NCBI RefSeq assembly: GCF_021018805.1
Contig: NC_086251.1
Location: forward strand, 41,362,767 to 41,426,766
Source: Prinia subflava
Taxonomy: Eukaryota; Chordata; Aves; Passeriformes; Cisticolidae
Reading direction: 5' to 3'
DNA: 64,000 bases
The notes beneath the pieces are model-generated. The model worked only from the letters and a program-made list of their open reading frames with translations, ran no database searches and was not told the origin of the DNA. Each line of letters opens with the position of its first letter. Position 1 is the stretch's first letter. Made by a program: the position numbers and the translations under genes. Shown here in pieces: positions 23,601-33,700 of the stretch.

Positions 23601-26600
23601 AAAAAGTGTGAGGATCTCTCATCTTGTCAGTGTGGAATTGAGGGATGGAGACCTTATTCCTCTCCTTCTGCTTCTATTGCCCTATTAAAATGCTATAGAC
23701 CCAATGCAGAAAGAAACTGTAGCCCAGTCTGGGCTGCAGGCCCAGATCTGAGAGAGAGCACAGTGTACTTTCATCAGTTTAATTACTTGAGGTGCAGGAG
23801 GCTCTTCCACATTAACTAGTCCCCTGCTGAACTGATTGCCATTGTGCTGCCTCAGTGTTGCACAGTCCTTTGAGGAAAAGGAGATCTGGGGGTCTGTACT
23901 AGTAAAGGGAGGAGCTACTACCCAGAATCATTATTCTGTGCTGTCAACATGCACTTAATCTGTCTGTCTCCACTCAAAAGCATCAAAGTCTCCATGCTGA
24001 AGAAATGAAACAAAGTTAAACAGTCAGCCTGCCCTGATTGTTACCTCTTTCGTTGTTTCTGCCTGTAAATTATTTCCTATGACTCAGTGTGTCAGCTCAC
24101 AGCATCCAAACTGACTCAGCTCGTGCACTTCCAGAGACAGCTCCATTCCCGTGCCACTCTGGAGCCTTCCGTGCTCCTGCTGCAGCTGAACAAACCCAGT
24201 TTTACAGCTGCTCCCACCGCGGCCGTGCTGCCCCCTGGCAGCGAGGCAGCCGCTGCCTCTGCTCGATGTGAGAGGCGGCACAGCCCATCTCAAGGTTCCA
24301 CAGTCTCCGGTCCTGGTGCCGTGGGGAGCGCAAACAGAAGGCAACTCTGCGGCAAGGCAGACGGGGAACTGATCTGGCTGAAAACCACCCGTGCTTGCTG
24401 GCTCAGCTTTCAGCTGCTCCAGGTGCCTGACCTGGTTCACCAGTCACTTGTACCAACACAGGACAGAAGAAGGAGGTACATGGAAATGAGTGGCCACAGA
24501 AATACATGTGAAGGGTGCACAAAGCAGTACCACTGGCTGCAAAACCACATCCAGCAGAGGAAGTTCTGACAGCAGAGTGGAAGGCTCAAAGGAAGAACTG
24601 GCTCTGGCTCACTCTTTCATAGCTGTGGATAGGCCAGCTCTGGGGCAAGTCTGAAGAGGAACTGAAATGTTAAAAGCCAAACAGCTGAGGAAAGATGCAG
24701 TCTGATATTGGCAAGGTACATGCAAGGCTTGAGCTGTCCTTCAGAGAGAAAATATTGGGCTGTTTCTCCAAGCCTGTCAGTCATCACAAACTTGTGTCTT
24801 CTCCTTTTTGTTTGTCCTGTGGACAGATCCCTACTCTTTCCTTAGACATACTTTCTCAGCTGCTGCTAAGCCTACAGTTATCTCCTGTGGAGCAAATGGT
24901 GAAAATGGTGAGGAAAATCTGACTGCACTCATAAGGCTGAGGCCTCAGAATGGGACAGCAGTCTGAAAGTGAACATCCAGAAGTCATTCTCTGACCATGT
25001 AATTCAAAACACCAGACACTGCAGGGCAGGGAGTCATGCTGTCAAGCCTGTGTCCTAGTCAGTGCAAACTCATCTGAAATGCCAGGAAGCAGTGAAGGAC
25101 CTTTCTACCCTTGCTTGCTGGACTGTTCCACCCTCTGGTGATATTGGAAAACTCATTGTCCATTTTTGCCTCTTTCTTTTATTTTTGTTTCATGCCTTTC
25201 AGTTTCAATACTCAAATGAGGCCACGCTCTCTCAGATGATAGCTTTCCTGTCTCATATCTTGCCTTGTCAGTTAATTCTATCTATTTCTTCCAATGCAGG
25301 ACCTTTTCACATGGTTTCTCTTGCAGCTCTGTGGTGATGCCTCATTCTGAATCCCTTCCCAGTTTCCATTGTGGAAACAGAGGAATGTTTCTGGTGTGGT
25401 CACTTAGGACAGCAAAAAGGGCCTGGTTTCAGAGGAACATGCTCCCTGTAGCTATGTGCCACTGAGTTCAGCAAAAAGCTGGAGAGTTTTGGAAGTAGTA
25501 ATTTATGTTCTGCTCTTCATTTCAGATTCCCATACCAAGTGTGCCTGTGTTCCAGCCATCCACCCCCATCCCTGAGCGCCTGGAAGCTGTACAGCGCTAC
25601 ATCAGGGAGCTTCAGTATCCTTTGCTGTTACCTTACCCACTGATGTGATAACCCAGGAAGAAAGAGCAGGAGGACTTTCTTTACCTGTGACAAACAGAAA
25701 AGCTTCTTCTATTGTAGCTGGAGAAGAACTGAAACTTGTTCCCTAAAAACAGGAAGCTGGACTTGGGATAATGTTTTGTTTTGCTGCTCTGTTTTGTTTC
25801 TTTTTTTGCCCAAGTTACCTTCTGTTCACTGCATGTAACAAATGAGCATGTTGTCAAAGGCCTTTCCCCACTACCCACTCTTCTAGGTCAGAGGCTTTAC
25901 CATGGTATTTTCATTAAAATGCACATATCTGAGATCCTGACAGGCAGGTGTCAGATGTACTACAAACTGCAACACCTCATGTGGGTGAGTTGTAGTGCTG
26001 GGCAAACCTTCTCAGGTCATCCTACTCGGTCACTCTTTTCTGTTTAAACAACACTCAGCCCCACTGCTTTGGTGTGTCTGTGCTACACTGCCCCTTCATG
26101 TGCAGAGCTGCCTGTGTGGCTGGGTTCTGGGAATGAGACTTCTCCATTCCTGTTGTGCTGGAGAGCAGGTATATGCCATGTAAACACTGATGAGATACAG
26201 ATGGCTTCATCTCTAAGATTAATTAGATTAATTTAAGATTAATTAGAGCTGAAGCTCTGGCTTCAGCTCTAATTCAAGGTAAGGTCGATCTTTTCGCATA
26301 TTTCACCCATCCAGGGTGTTTGTGCTTTGGATTGGATCCCGGTCAATCTTAGAATAAGGTACCATGAATGTTCCATTGCTCCATGTATTATGTGCAGATT
26401 GGAGCAGGAAAAGATTTATCGAAGTATTTTGCCCTGGTAACTAGAAAACTGAGCAGAGCATGTGCTGTCAGCATGAACCTTTGGGAATTGGAGTGGAAAC
26501 CCATGTGTGGGTATGAGGAAGAGAAGAATTGACAAGGAAATACAGTGGAAGTAAGGAGGAATTATAAATGGGAGAATTACAAGAAAAGGAGGTAAGGCTT

Positions 26601-29600
26601 TTTTTTGTGTTGCTGCTACACTTGTGGGATCATGACTTTGCTGTGAGAATAGTCAATAACATGAAAGTCCATCAGACAAGTTTTCTTCAAACTCTACTTT
26701 CCAAGCTGCCAAACCCTTAACTTCTTGCTTCCAGGTACAATCACACTGGGACACAATTCTTTGAGATTAAGAAGAGCAGACCTCTGACTGGGTAAGTGCT
26801 GGCAGCCTCTACAGCATTTAATCCTTTCTTTGTTTTTGGAGCCCTGCTATACACACTGCTTTTTCTCCATCCCCTGCCCAAGGTCTAGTAGCACTCAGGG
26901 CTTTCAGTACTGCAGCTGCACCCTGCTTTAGGTAACTTTATTGTTTGCTGCCTGGGGCAGAGCTGTGTCTGGTCTTTCTCAAGAAATAAAGTGATGGGGT
27001 TTTTGTCATGAATCAGTAAATCCAGTAAACCAAAGATAATGTATTGCAAAAATGTGTATATTCTGCCTGCTTCTAATTTGAATGTAACTATATGAACTTT
27101 TGAGGGATTCTGAAAATAGGCCCTGCTCTACAAAAGCTTTATGAAAGCCAAGTATCTTTACAGGTCTGATTTCATAGCTTCTGTGAGTGCCTCTGCAGAA
27201 TCTAGGCTCACTAAGCTTTTGGTGACTCATACTTTGAACAAGAAAGGGTATTCTCCTCACTGCAGTGCCCCAGAAGTTCCTGGCAATAAGTGCCTGATGT
27301 TCATTGACTCTCTTGAAGAGCATACGGAGAATCTTCCAAAACTGGCTTCTTACTATTGGTCTAGTCCACAGATTATGTGAGTCTAAATGCCTTGTTTTGT
27401 AATCAGCCCAATGTCTCCTTCATGGTACTCACTGAACAGAGACCAGGGTTAATGCCAGAGAAGAAGGCTTTGTTGTCCTGGAGCGTAGTGTGGCAAACAC
27501 GGCTGGTTCTTGGTCCTTTCAGGGTTTTACTTGTGGACACATTGCTGCTGTGGTCTCCCTGAGAATCCAGGTTGGCCAGTAAACAGTTTTGCTGCAACCC
27601 ACTGAAGTGAATTCCTTGGAAGCAACAACTGCATGTGGCAGGGAACTGGTTTGGATTTTATATCTTCTTAAAGAAGATGCTTTGTTCTGTTCCCTATCCT
27701 CAGTGGACCACCCTCTCTCCTGGAAACCTACCTTATAAATATAGTGTAAAAGGGCTGAACTGTCCACATTGCATAGCACAAGCCCTCTAACTGTCCTCAT
27801 CTTTCCCTTGTCCCACTCTGCAGGCTGATGGACCTGGCCAAAGAAATGACCAAAGAGGCCCTGCCAATAAAATGCCTGGAAGCTGTGATCCTGGGAATGT
27901 ATCCTTGCCTCTTGGAGTTCTGCATGTCTGCCCATCCTTGTGTTTTTGCCTCTGCTCTCTTGCTTGTGATGCTTTGAGGGTGGTGATAATATTGTCACCA
28001 AGCCTCACATTCCTCTTTTTTTCCTCCCCAGTTCTCCCACAAAACCCCACCAATGAAATCCAATTCCAAGCAATTCTCTAAACTATCAGAACTAGTCCTT
28101 TGGAGTTGCTCTTCTTTCACCAAGAAGGGTGGTGCTGCTCTAGTCAGCCATATAAGATAGTAAAAGATAAAAGAACATCTAAAGAGGAGCCAAAATACTA
28201 GCTAGGTCAGGAAATCGTTTGTGGATAGCATTGTGTCCTTACTACCTGCATGTATTCTGCATTAAAATAACTTACGGGTCCTCCCCAACTTCTAATTACG
28301 GTGTATGTCCCTTACTAGCTTAGGCAATATCTTTATTAGTTCTAGATGTGTGTTATCTTTAAGTACACATCTTTCCTAGCTATCTTCCAAGTTTAGTTTG
28401 TGGTACTTGGACTAAAGTTTCTTCATGCACCTAGAGGGGCAGAGATGGTCAATGAATGGTTCAAAAATGGAGGTTGGTGAGTTTTTGTCCTGAAGGTGTA
28501 TGAAACAGTAACTAGTGAGAGAGATTAAAACAAACTGAGGAATAATGCTGCAGTGTTAACAGTTTGGGAGCTATGCAATACTCTTAAGGTGCCAGCATTG
28601 CAACTTCTGCATCACAGAACTGCATCGAAATTAACTTCTCTTTGTTGGCTGTCTTCTTGAAGAGGCCAAGTCTGTTTTCCCCATAATCCCGATGAAATTA
28701 GGGCAGCTTGCAATGAGCAGAGCTCTTGACTTGGAGAACAATTCCTGTCTGTGTGATTCCTGAATCAATGGGGAGGCTGCTAAGCAGGCTTGGAGGGTCT
28801 GGAGCAGGTAGGACGGGCCTCGTCAGGAACCTGTTATCACCGGTTATTTCCTGAACAGTGGCTGCTGTCAGTTACCTCACCAACAACATGACCACACTGG
28901 ACCGCTTCCCCATCAGCTTCAAAACCCACTTCTCAGGGAACTACTTCCGACACATCGTGCTGGGGGTGAACTTTGGCGGCCGCTACGGGGCACTGGGCAT
29001 CAGCCGTCGGGAGGAGCTCATGTACAAAGCCCCTGTCTTCCGCACACTGAGCGAACTCATCTTTGACTTCGAGGAGGCGTATCGCCGCTGCTGGCACACT
29101 CTGAAAAAGGTGAAGCTGGGCCACTGCGTGTCCCATGACCCACACAGCGTGGAGCAGATTGAGTGGAAGCGCTCCGTCCTGGATCTGGACAAGCTAACCC
29201 GGGAAGACTTCCGCAAAGAGCTTGAGAGACACGCCCGTGATATGAGGCTGAAGGTAAGTAGCGGGGATGGAGTAACTCACTGCCACATCCACTGTCTTGC
29301 CTGGCTGCTGGTGTCCTGGGGGAATAAAGTGACAGGAAACTCTCCTAGATGTGTGGAGTAAAAAGTGAATTGGAGGTTGGGGCCTCTTTCTTACTGAATA
29401 CCACCCCTGTATACAGCCTGGTCCCCTAATGGATGCTCATGCACTGCTCCACTTGTGATTAGGTTGGACTGTATACAGTCCTTGGAGCCATAGCTCTCTC
29501 TGTAACTAGTTTTTTCTGGCTTTTGGATTTTTGATGCACTTGCCTTGCCTTTTTGTCTTTTTTCCCCATATAATAAATTGTTGTAGGGTTTTGTTATTAC

Positions 29601-30431
29601 TCATATTGGTTTTCTGCTCACGTAGCTCTTAATTTTATTTTTCTGGCAGATTGGGAAAGGAACTGGACCACCATCTCCCACCAAGGACAGAAAAAAAGAT
29701 GTCTCCTCCCCACAAAGAGGTCAGGCCAGCCCCCATCGGCGAAACAGCCGTGGGGACCGACGGTGAGTGTGGCTGCTGGGCAGGAGACCTATCTAGAACT
29801 TCTCTTTTACTCAGACTCCACCTTGCTGTTTGGTTTTGGATCCTTCTCATTGTCCTACTGGGTTTCTTTAGAACAGTGGACATTTCTCTGACCATCAGTA
29901 CCATTCTGCCCTAGTCAGTACCATTGTGAGTTTACCATTGCTCAGGCAGTTGAGGGGGCAGCTGGGGTTTTTTAGGCTTGCTTGTTTTGGCAGGGAGGAG
30001 GAAGGCAGCTCAAATAGACAATGATGTTGGTAGCTGACTTTTAACCTTACGCATGGCTCTGAGCCCTGGTGTCTCACAGACCTGTCCTCAGAGAGATTCC
30101 AAAACATATTCTGCTGTCAGCAAGATTGTTTTCCTGATAATAACCTGGAGTTCCAGAGTGGACCTCCTACTTCCTAACTTGCATTCTGTTCTGTTGAGAT
30201 CATTGGGAGAATTACTGGAGGCTTCAGAATAGTCATGTCCTCAGTAGTGCAGGATCAGTCTGAAGCTCTGTGTACCTTTTCCTGTGCTGCCATCTCTATG
30301 TGCTGCACCACCTGACTGAAAACAGTTTCTGAAGAGTTGTTACCCTCTTTGCTCACAGGCCATCTGGTGAGAAGAAGCCTGCTGATTCCAAAGCCATGCC
30401 AGACCTCAATGGGTACCAGATCCGGGTGTGA
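20420..30431 (+). CDS. VASH1: Vasohibin-1, tubulin tyrosine carboxypeptidase (7 coding exons, 349 aa)
   Basis: Removes the C-terminal tyrosine of alpha-tubulin together with the small partner SVBP; first known as a secreted endothelial angiogenesis inhibitor. Coding exons: 20420-20680, 25526-25614, 26735-26791, 27824-27898, 28872-29253, 29650-29762, 30359-30431. They sum to 1050 bases in one open frame. The transglutaminase-like catalytic residues are present: Cys153 (IKCLEA), His188 (YFRHIV) and Ser205 (LGISRRE), each 16 lower than human 169/204/221. The N-terminal 35 residues are acidic and Ala-rich; the C-terminal 60 are basic and Ser-rich, ending NGYQIRV as in mammals. ATG at 20420 has the better context (G at -3). 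A second ATG at 20426 aligns with the mammalian MPGG start, so the true N-terminus could be two residues shorter. Introns 2 and 4 are U12-type. Confidence 0.98.
20681..25525 (+). other. VASH1 intron 1
   Basis: 4845 bases, U2-type (donor GTGAGACC, acceptor TTTCAG). The first 200 bases or so belong to the CpG island. No repeat or extra exon recognised. A 160-codon frame at 24087-24569 has no domain and no splice support. Confidence 0.8.
24080..24118 (+). promoter_or_regulatory. pair of AP-1 consensus sites in VASH1 intron 1
   Basis: TGACTCA occurs at 24080-24086 and again at 24112-24118, 32 bases apart (about three helical turns). They are inside the 4.8-kb first intron. Enhancer function is inferred only. 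Confidence 0.4.
25526..25614 (+). CDS. VASH1: VASH1 coding exon 2
   Basis: Acceptor TTTCAG, then IPIPSVPVFQPSTP and the helix ERLEAVQRYIREL. It ends after CA of the Gln117 codon (phase 2) at the U12-type donor GTATCCTTT. Confidence 0.97.
25615..26734 (+). other. VASH1 intron 2, U12-type (minor spliceosome)
   Basis: The 5' splice site GTATCCTTT fits the U12 consensus RTATCCTTT exactly. The branch element ACCCTTAAC at 26713-26721 matches TTCCTTAAC at 7 of 9 positions and lies about 14 bases before the AG, inside the short window required for U12 introns. Length 1120 bases, phase 2. It also contains the hairpin at 26241-26274. Confidence 0.88.
26241..26274 (+). repeat. perfect 15-bp inverted repeat with 4-base loop
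   Basis: Stem AATTAGAGCTGAAGC (26241-26255), loop TCTG, then the exact reverse complement to 26274. Just upstream, at 26216-26240, AGATTAATT occurs three times. It lies in VASH1 intron 2. Too short for a microRNA precursor. Confidence 0.9.
26735..26791 (+). CDS. VASH1: VASH1 coding exon 3
   Basis: 57 bases coding YNHTGTQFFEIKKSRPLT, with split codons at both ends (Gln117 and Gly136). Acceptor CTTCCAG is U12-type; donor GTAAGTGC is an ordinary U2 site. Confidence 0.97.
27824..27898 (+). CDS. VASH1: VASH1 coding exon 4 (catalytic cysteine)
   Basis: 75 bases coding LMDLAKEMTKEALPIKC then LEAVILG. It carries the nucleophile Cys153. It ends after AT of the Ile161 codon at a second U12-type donor, GTATCCTTG. 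Confidence 0.97.
27899..28871 (+). other. VASH1 intron 4, U12-type (minor spliceosome)
   Basis: Donor GTATCCTTG matches the U12 consensus at all but the last position. Branch element TTCCTGAAC at 28848-28856 matches TTCCTTAAC at 8 of 9, about 16 bases before the acceptor GTCAG. There is no polypyrimidine tract between branch and acceptor (AGTGGCTGCTGTCAG), as expected for U12 and unlike U2. Length 973 bases, phase 2. Read through, it stays open to TGA at 27975-27977. Confidence 0.9.
28872..29253 (+). CDS. VASH1: VASH1 coding exon 5 (catalytic His and Ser)
   Basis: Largest coding exon, residues 162-288. It holds His188 (GNYFRHIVLGVNF), Ser205 (GALGISRREE) and the C-terminal helices (TLSELIFDFEEAY, HDPHSVEQIEWKR, RKELERHARDMRLK). 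Donor GTAAGTAG, phase 0. Read-through into intron 5 stays open to a stop at 29359-29361 and would add 35 residues. Confidence 0.97.
29650..29762 (+). CDS. VASH1: VASH1 coding exon 6
   Basis: Basic, Ser/Pro-rich tail IGKGTGPPSPTKDRKKDV then SSPQRGQASPHRRNSRG. Conserved in sequence with mammals and probably disordered. Donor GTGAGTGT, phase 2. Confidence 0.96.
30359..30431 (+). CDS. VASH1: VASH1 coding exon 7 and stop
   Basis: Acceptor CTCACAG, then PSGEKKPADSKAMPDLNG and YQIRV, stop TGA at 30429-30431. The C-terminus is the same as the conserved vertebrate end. Confidence 0.97.
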
Positions 30432-30667
30432 AGAGAGCTGTGCCTTGTATGCCTGGCTCCACGGACTTCTTGCTGGCCACAGTTGGGACCTGGATCCACC
30501 TGCAGTGATTCTGACAAATGGGACAGGGGAGTGGGAGCAAAAGAGAGTGCTGATTTTCCCAGGTACTTACTAGTGGGCCAGTCCCAGAGCTGGATCCCAT
30601 GGGTCCCAGAGGATTCGCCTGCCTGTTTCTGGGAGAGGTGACCATCTTAATTCACTTAAGTATTTTT

Positions 30668-30712
30668 AAAAAAAGAAAAAAAAAGGAAAAAAAAAAAAGA
30701 AAAGAAAAAAAA
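30668..30712 (+). repeat. A-rich tract in VASH1 3' UTR
   Basis: Forty-five bases, almost all A with scattered single or double G. It lies 236 bases after the stop codon. It can prime oligo-dT internally and so give false transcript ends. Confidence 0.9.
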
Positions 30713-33700
30713 TCTGTACATTAGTGGGAGTTTTCTTCAGGAAGAATATGAAGTGAGTGGCATCAGTGGACTTGCTATCTTTGCCTTGACAGCAAGTAGA
30801 TGAAACATCTTGTCAACAGTACTTCTTCCCTGTCTGTACAGAAGTCTTCAACCCCTGCAAGGTCTGCAGGCCTGAGGGAGAAGTGATGCTGGAATGGGAT
30901 GGCTCTGAATCTTGTACAAAAACTCCTGGTTTTGTCATTATAAACACTTTGTTTAGAATTACTCCTGTGAGAGATAGGTCTGAATTTGCTCAGCCTGATT
31001 GACCATACAAAGCCTTCTCATCCAGAAAAAACACATCTTGTATGTATGTCCTGCCTATTTCAAAGCATTTCATTGTCTCTGAGGGGGTAGACAGTGGAAT
31101 GCTGGTGAACTCCTGCTGTAGGTCCTTCGGTGGTTGAGTGGATCAGGATATGCCTAAACCACAGCTGCATGGAAACAGGCACAGAGACCTCAATTGTTCC
31201 AGCAATGGAGATGGGACAGGTGGGGGCTGGTGGAAAACCTGAACTTCACATCGTCTCTTCATCAGCCTTCTCTCTATTAATTTCCAGTGGCTGCTACTCA
31301 GAAAGCTTGTGGCAAGCACTTCAGTCACTGAGGTATGAGTTTTAAGAGTAAATAGTTAAAGAAGGATGTAATAATGTGAACGGGTTTTACAAGCATTTTC
31401 TTCTTTTCACAAGGCTCTTGCTCTTTCTTCCCTGTAGTGTTAGTGCCAGAGTTACATACACCTGTTTGTGAGAAGCTCTGCTGGAGGAAATTGGTGCTGC
31501 TTTCCTGACAGGTCACCCTGGAGCTTCCTGAAAGCAGTTCCCCACACCAATGCCAGAGCTGTGCATGTGTTCTGGCTCTTTGGATAGCTGCAGTATGTAA
31601 CAGCACCACTTACACTAACCTTCCCCAATGGGCTGGGCCTTTCTGCCATTTGTGGCCTTGACTTCCTCTGCTTCTTCTGGGGGAGTGTTGTACTACTGAC
31701 TAAGTAGTGTAATACTTGTCAGAAATCTGGAGTATTGTCAGACCTCTCTGTTTGAGGCCTAAGGCATGGGAACAGTGGGATTTCCAGAAGTCAGAACAGC
31801 ATGGTCTTAAAGTGATTTGGATGCATGGATCTAAGGGATGCAAAAACTGAGCTTGGGAGTAGGAATATCATGGAGAGAAACAGTCTTATCACATCACTGA
31901 GAAGGAGCTGAACTTTCTGAAATACTATGTGTTTAATTTTGTTAGAACCAGGATTATCCTTTCTTATTTTGTTAGAAACATGATGGAGCTTAGCTCTACT
32001 AGTTTTTTTGTTGCAGTATTCCTGTGCCACATCCTCATAATAAGCAGAGCTATTTTGGTGGCAGAGAATGGGTTCTTAACCCCAAACAAATCAGCTCTTC
32101 TGCCCTGTTAAAGCAGTTAATCCTCGAAGCACCACCCACAAGCGATTTAACTCAAGCCTTACAGGTTCCTAATTGTACATCCTTAGCTGTGATGTAACTT
32201 GCAAGGCATATCCATACCACTGCAGTCAGTCCTTCCAATCTCCCTTTGTAGTCTGTACTTTTCTGCTGTGCCCTACAACCAGGAGGAGAATCTGTAAGAA
32301 GGTGGCAGAACTTGCTGCTGAGCCAAGAGAAGGTTCATCCAGAAGAGGATGCCAGTTTCCACAGTGCAGTGCAACACCTGTCCATTCCCTTATATTCCAG
32401 CTACAAGCAACAATGGAAGTTAACAGCAGCAGTGAGCCAAGCACCCATTGAACATGTCCTCTGGTCATTTTTGTGTGGCTGTAAATGAACATCTAGTGTC
32501 TGGATGCTAACAATGATGTTAGCTGTAAAGGCACCACAGTTACCTATAAATAATATGGGCCACTTGGAAGCCACAAACTGCCTTTGTAAAATGTTTGCTA
32601 TGCAGCAGACTGAAAGTTCAGATGCCACTGTGAATCATATGATAAATACAAGCAGCAGTCAGCAAGGAGAGACTGACTGTCAGGTTTTATTAAAGTGGAT
32701 GAAATCCAGAATTAAAAAAAAAATTATAAAAGATGGCTAGAATGCATCTTCACCATGACTTTGTTTAGTCAATTGGTTAGTTAATTCAAAGTAACTGGAG
32801 AGCTCTTGAGAGTAATTAGTAGTTTAATACAAAGAACATTGAATAACTGGACAGACTTGAGCCTTTTTAGATGGAAAGTGGAAATGTGGGGGTGGGAGGA
32901 AGACTTTAAAACAGATGGGACAAGTGAAGGGTCAGCTCCAAGTTAACGATGCTTTCTTGAGTGCAGGGCAACAGGGGTGTTCAGCAGAGTTAGACAACCA
33001 AGGCAGAATGGCTTAAAACAAAATGCTTTGTTTGACTTTGTAATTAAGTGCTTTCCTGCAGGATGTAACCAAGGCCAATAGCTTAGAAAACTAAAGGAAA
33101 TGGATGTTTAAGATATGAATGACAGGTAGAGTTCAAGGTCTCTTAATCCTCAGATGCAGCTAGACAAGAACATCCTCTTTCTAGATTTAGTTGCACAATT
33201 ATGTATGTTAGAAAGTGTTTAATTCTTTGCCTGTATCTAATGTTGATAGATGGACACAGATGGACACAGGAGCAGACAAGTGCCCTCTGTTAGGGTTACT
33301 ATTTCAAGCCCTCTGCTGTGTTTCTCTGTGTAATAGAATTCTTGCTCCTTACTGTTTCTGTATCTCCAGTTTAGCAGATGGTACAAGAAACTGGAAAAGA
33401 GCCATAGAGCTCTCCCCTTCTTGTATTGCTCTTGCTCCCCCCATCTTTGTAACAGGATGAATCACTTCAATACAAAGCTTTGCTTCCTTCCTAACAAACA
33501 AGACCACATCCTTCCATGACAGCGAGATTAATGCAATCTAACTTTATGCTGTAAGAAACCTAAGGATACAGTGCAAGACGAACTGTAGCACTTCGACTCC
33601 TTTCCTCTCCCATCTACTTGGTCTGGTTTCTGGTCTGTCTGCCTTTAACTATAAGGAAAAAAGGCTGGTGATGAGAGTATTTTTCACTTCTGCTGGCTTT

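Noticed and set aside
24087..24569. 160-codon frame in VASH1 intron 1
   Set aside because: No homology seen and no usable acceptor/donor pair in phase with VASH1.
26241..26274. Hairpin as a microRNA precursor
   Set aside because: Only 34 bases with a 4-base loop; precursors are about 60 bases or more.
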